45,167 bases of DNA. Source: Pirellulales bacterium (GTDB taxonomy: Bacteria > Planctomycetota > Planctomycetia > Pirellulales > JAEUIK01). A model generated the notes under the pieces. The model did not search any database, had not been told where the DNA came from, and saw nothing but the letters and a program-made list of their open reading frames with translations. The DNA lies in contig JAIESQ010000170.1 in the NCBI GenBank assembly GCA_019745975.1, positions 1-45,167 of the forward strand, in the 5' to 3' direction. Positions within the stretch are counted from its first letter, which is position 1; every line of letters starts with the position of its first letter. Of this stretch, positions 45,104 through 45,167 are shown piece after piece. Made by a program: the position numbers and the translations under genes.

Positions 45104-45167
45104 GTCGAGTAGGAGAGGGGCAGCACGTTGCTGCCGCCTCTCCCCTCCTCAAACCGGACGTGCGGAG
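45104..45167 (-). mobile_element. 3' end of a second group II intron copy, cut by window edge
   Basis: These 64 nt are identical to 12101-12164. They contain the whole domain VI (45104-45150), including the bulged branch-point A at 45110, and the 3' half of domain V. The identity extends two more bases into the 3' exon (both start TG) and then stops. The intron body lies beyond the right edge, so whether this copy has a reverse transcriptase gene is unknown. Confidence 0.85.

Overview
The window most likely comes from a GC-rich member of the Planctomycetota, probably of the Pirellulales type. The evidence is a 23S rRNA operon with no 16S gene attached, several protein families concentrated in that phylum (DUF1501, the DUF1549/DUF1553 cytochrome family, cytochrome plus WD40 fusions), a PEP-CTERM protein, membrane proteins with C-terminal TPR repeats, long gene-poor gaps and frequent lack of strong Shine-Dalgarno sites. 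The genus cannot be read from the sequence.

Left end (1-3906, minus strand): most of a 23S rRNA gene running off the left edge, preceded by a spacer with a boxA-like antitermination motif, then tRNA-Ala(TGC), an unusually long spacer, tRNA-Ile(GAT) and a near-consensus promoter directly in front of tRNA-Ile. Divergent from it lies a secreted thioredoxin-fold protein (4140-6059) that lacks the second active-site cysteine. From 6.1 to 11.8 kb genes are sparse: a 60-aa basic protein with a GTG start and good RBS, a small membrane protein, a BON-domain secreted protein with a clear terminator, a DUF1501 protein and a CocE-like alpha/beta hydrolase.

At 12101-12782 (minus strand) there is a complete-looking group II intron with no reverse transcriptase gene. 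Its 5' end abuts an inverted repeat. The 3' end of a second copy, identical over 64 nt, enters at the right edge of the window (45104-45167), so the element is present at least twice.

13-25 kb is mostly a plus-strand metabolic and envelope region: a membrane protein, the E2 and E3 subunits of a 2-oxoacid dehydrogenase complex (2-oxoglutarate type, no E1 nearby), two TPR proteins, SerA, a lipoprotein and an M48 peptidase. 25-28 kb holds a BON protein, a STAS protein, thiol peroxidase Tpx and a very acidic repeat protein. 28.2-32.1 kb is a small surface-polysaccharide group: GT4 glycosyltransferase, hexapeptide acetyltransferase and asparagine-synthase-like amidotransferase. 32.2-38.3 kb has two related multi-TM/TPR proteins flanking a PEP-CTERM protein. 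38.4-44.1 kb has a cytochrome/WD40 protein, a DUF1549/DUF1553 cytochrome protein and a GT39-like membrane protein. A thioredoxin-like protein on the minus strand ends the coding part.

The most interesting non-gene signals are the ORF-less group II intron and its second copy, the 16S-less rRNA operon with its own promoter, and a family of short palindromes sharing the head GGGTGC. Three members of that family sit between convergent genes, and one is embedded exactly in frame (10 codons) in a membrane-protein gene. I found no CRISPR array, prophage, insertion sequence with transposase or recognisable defence operon.
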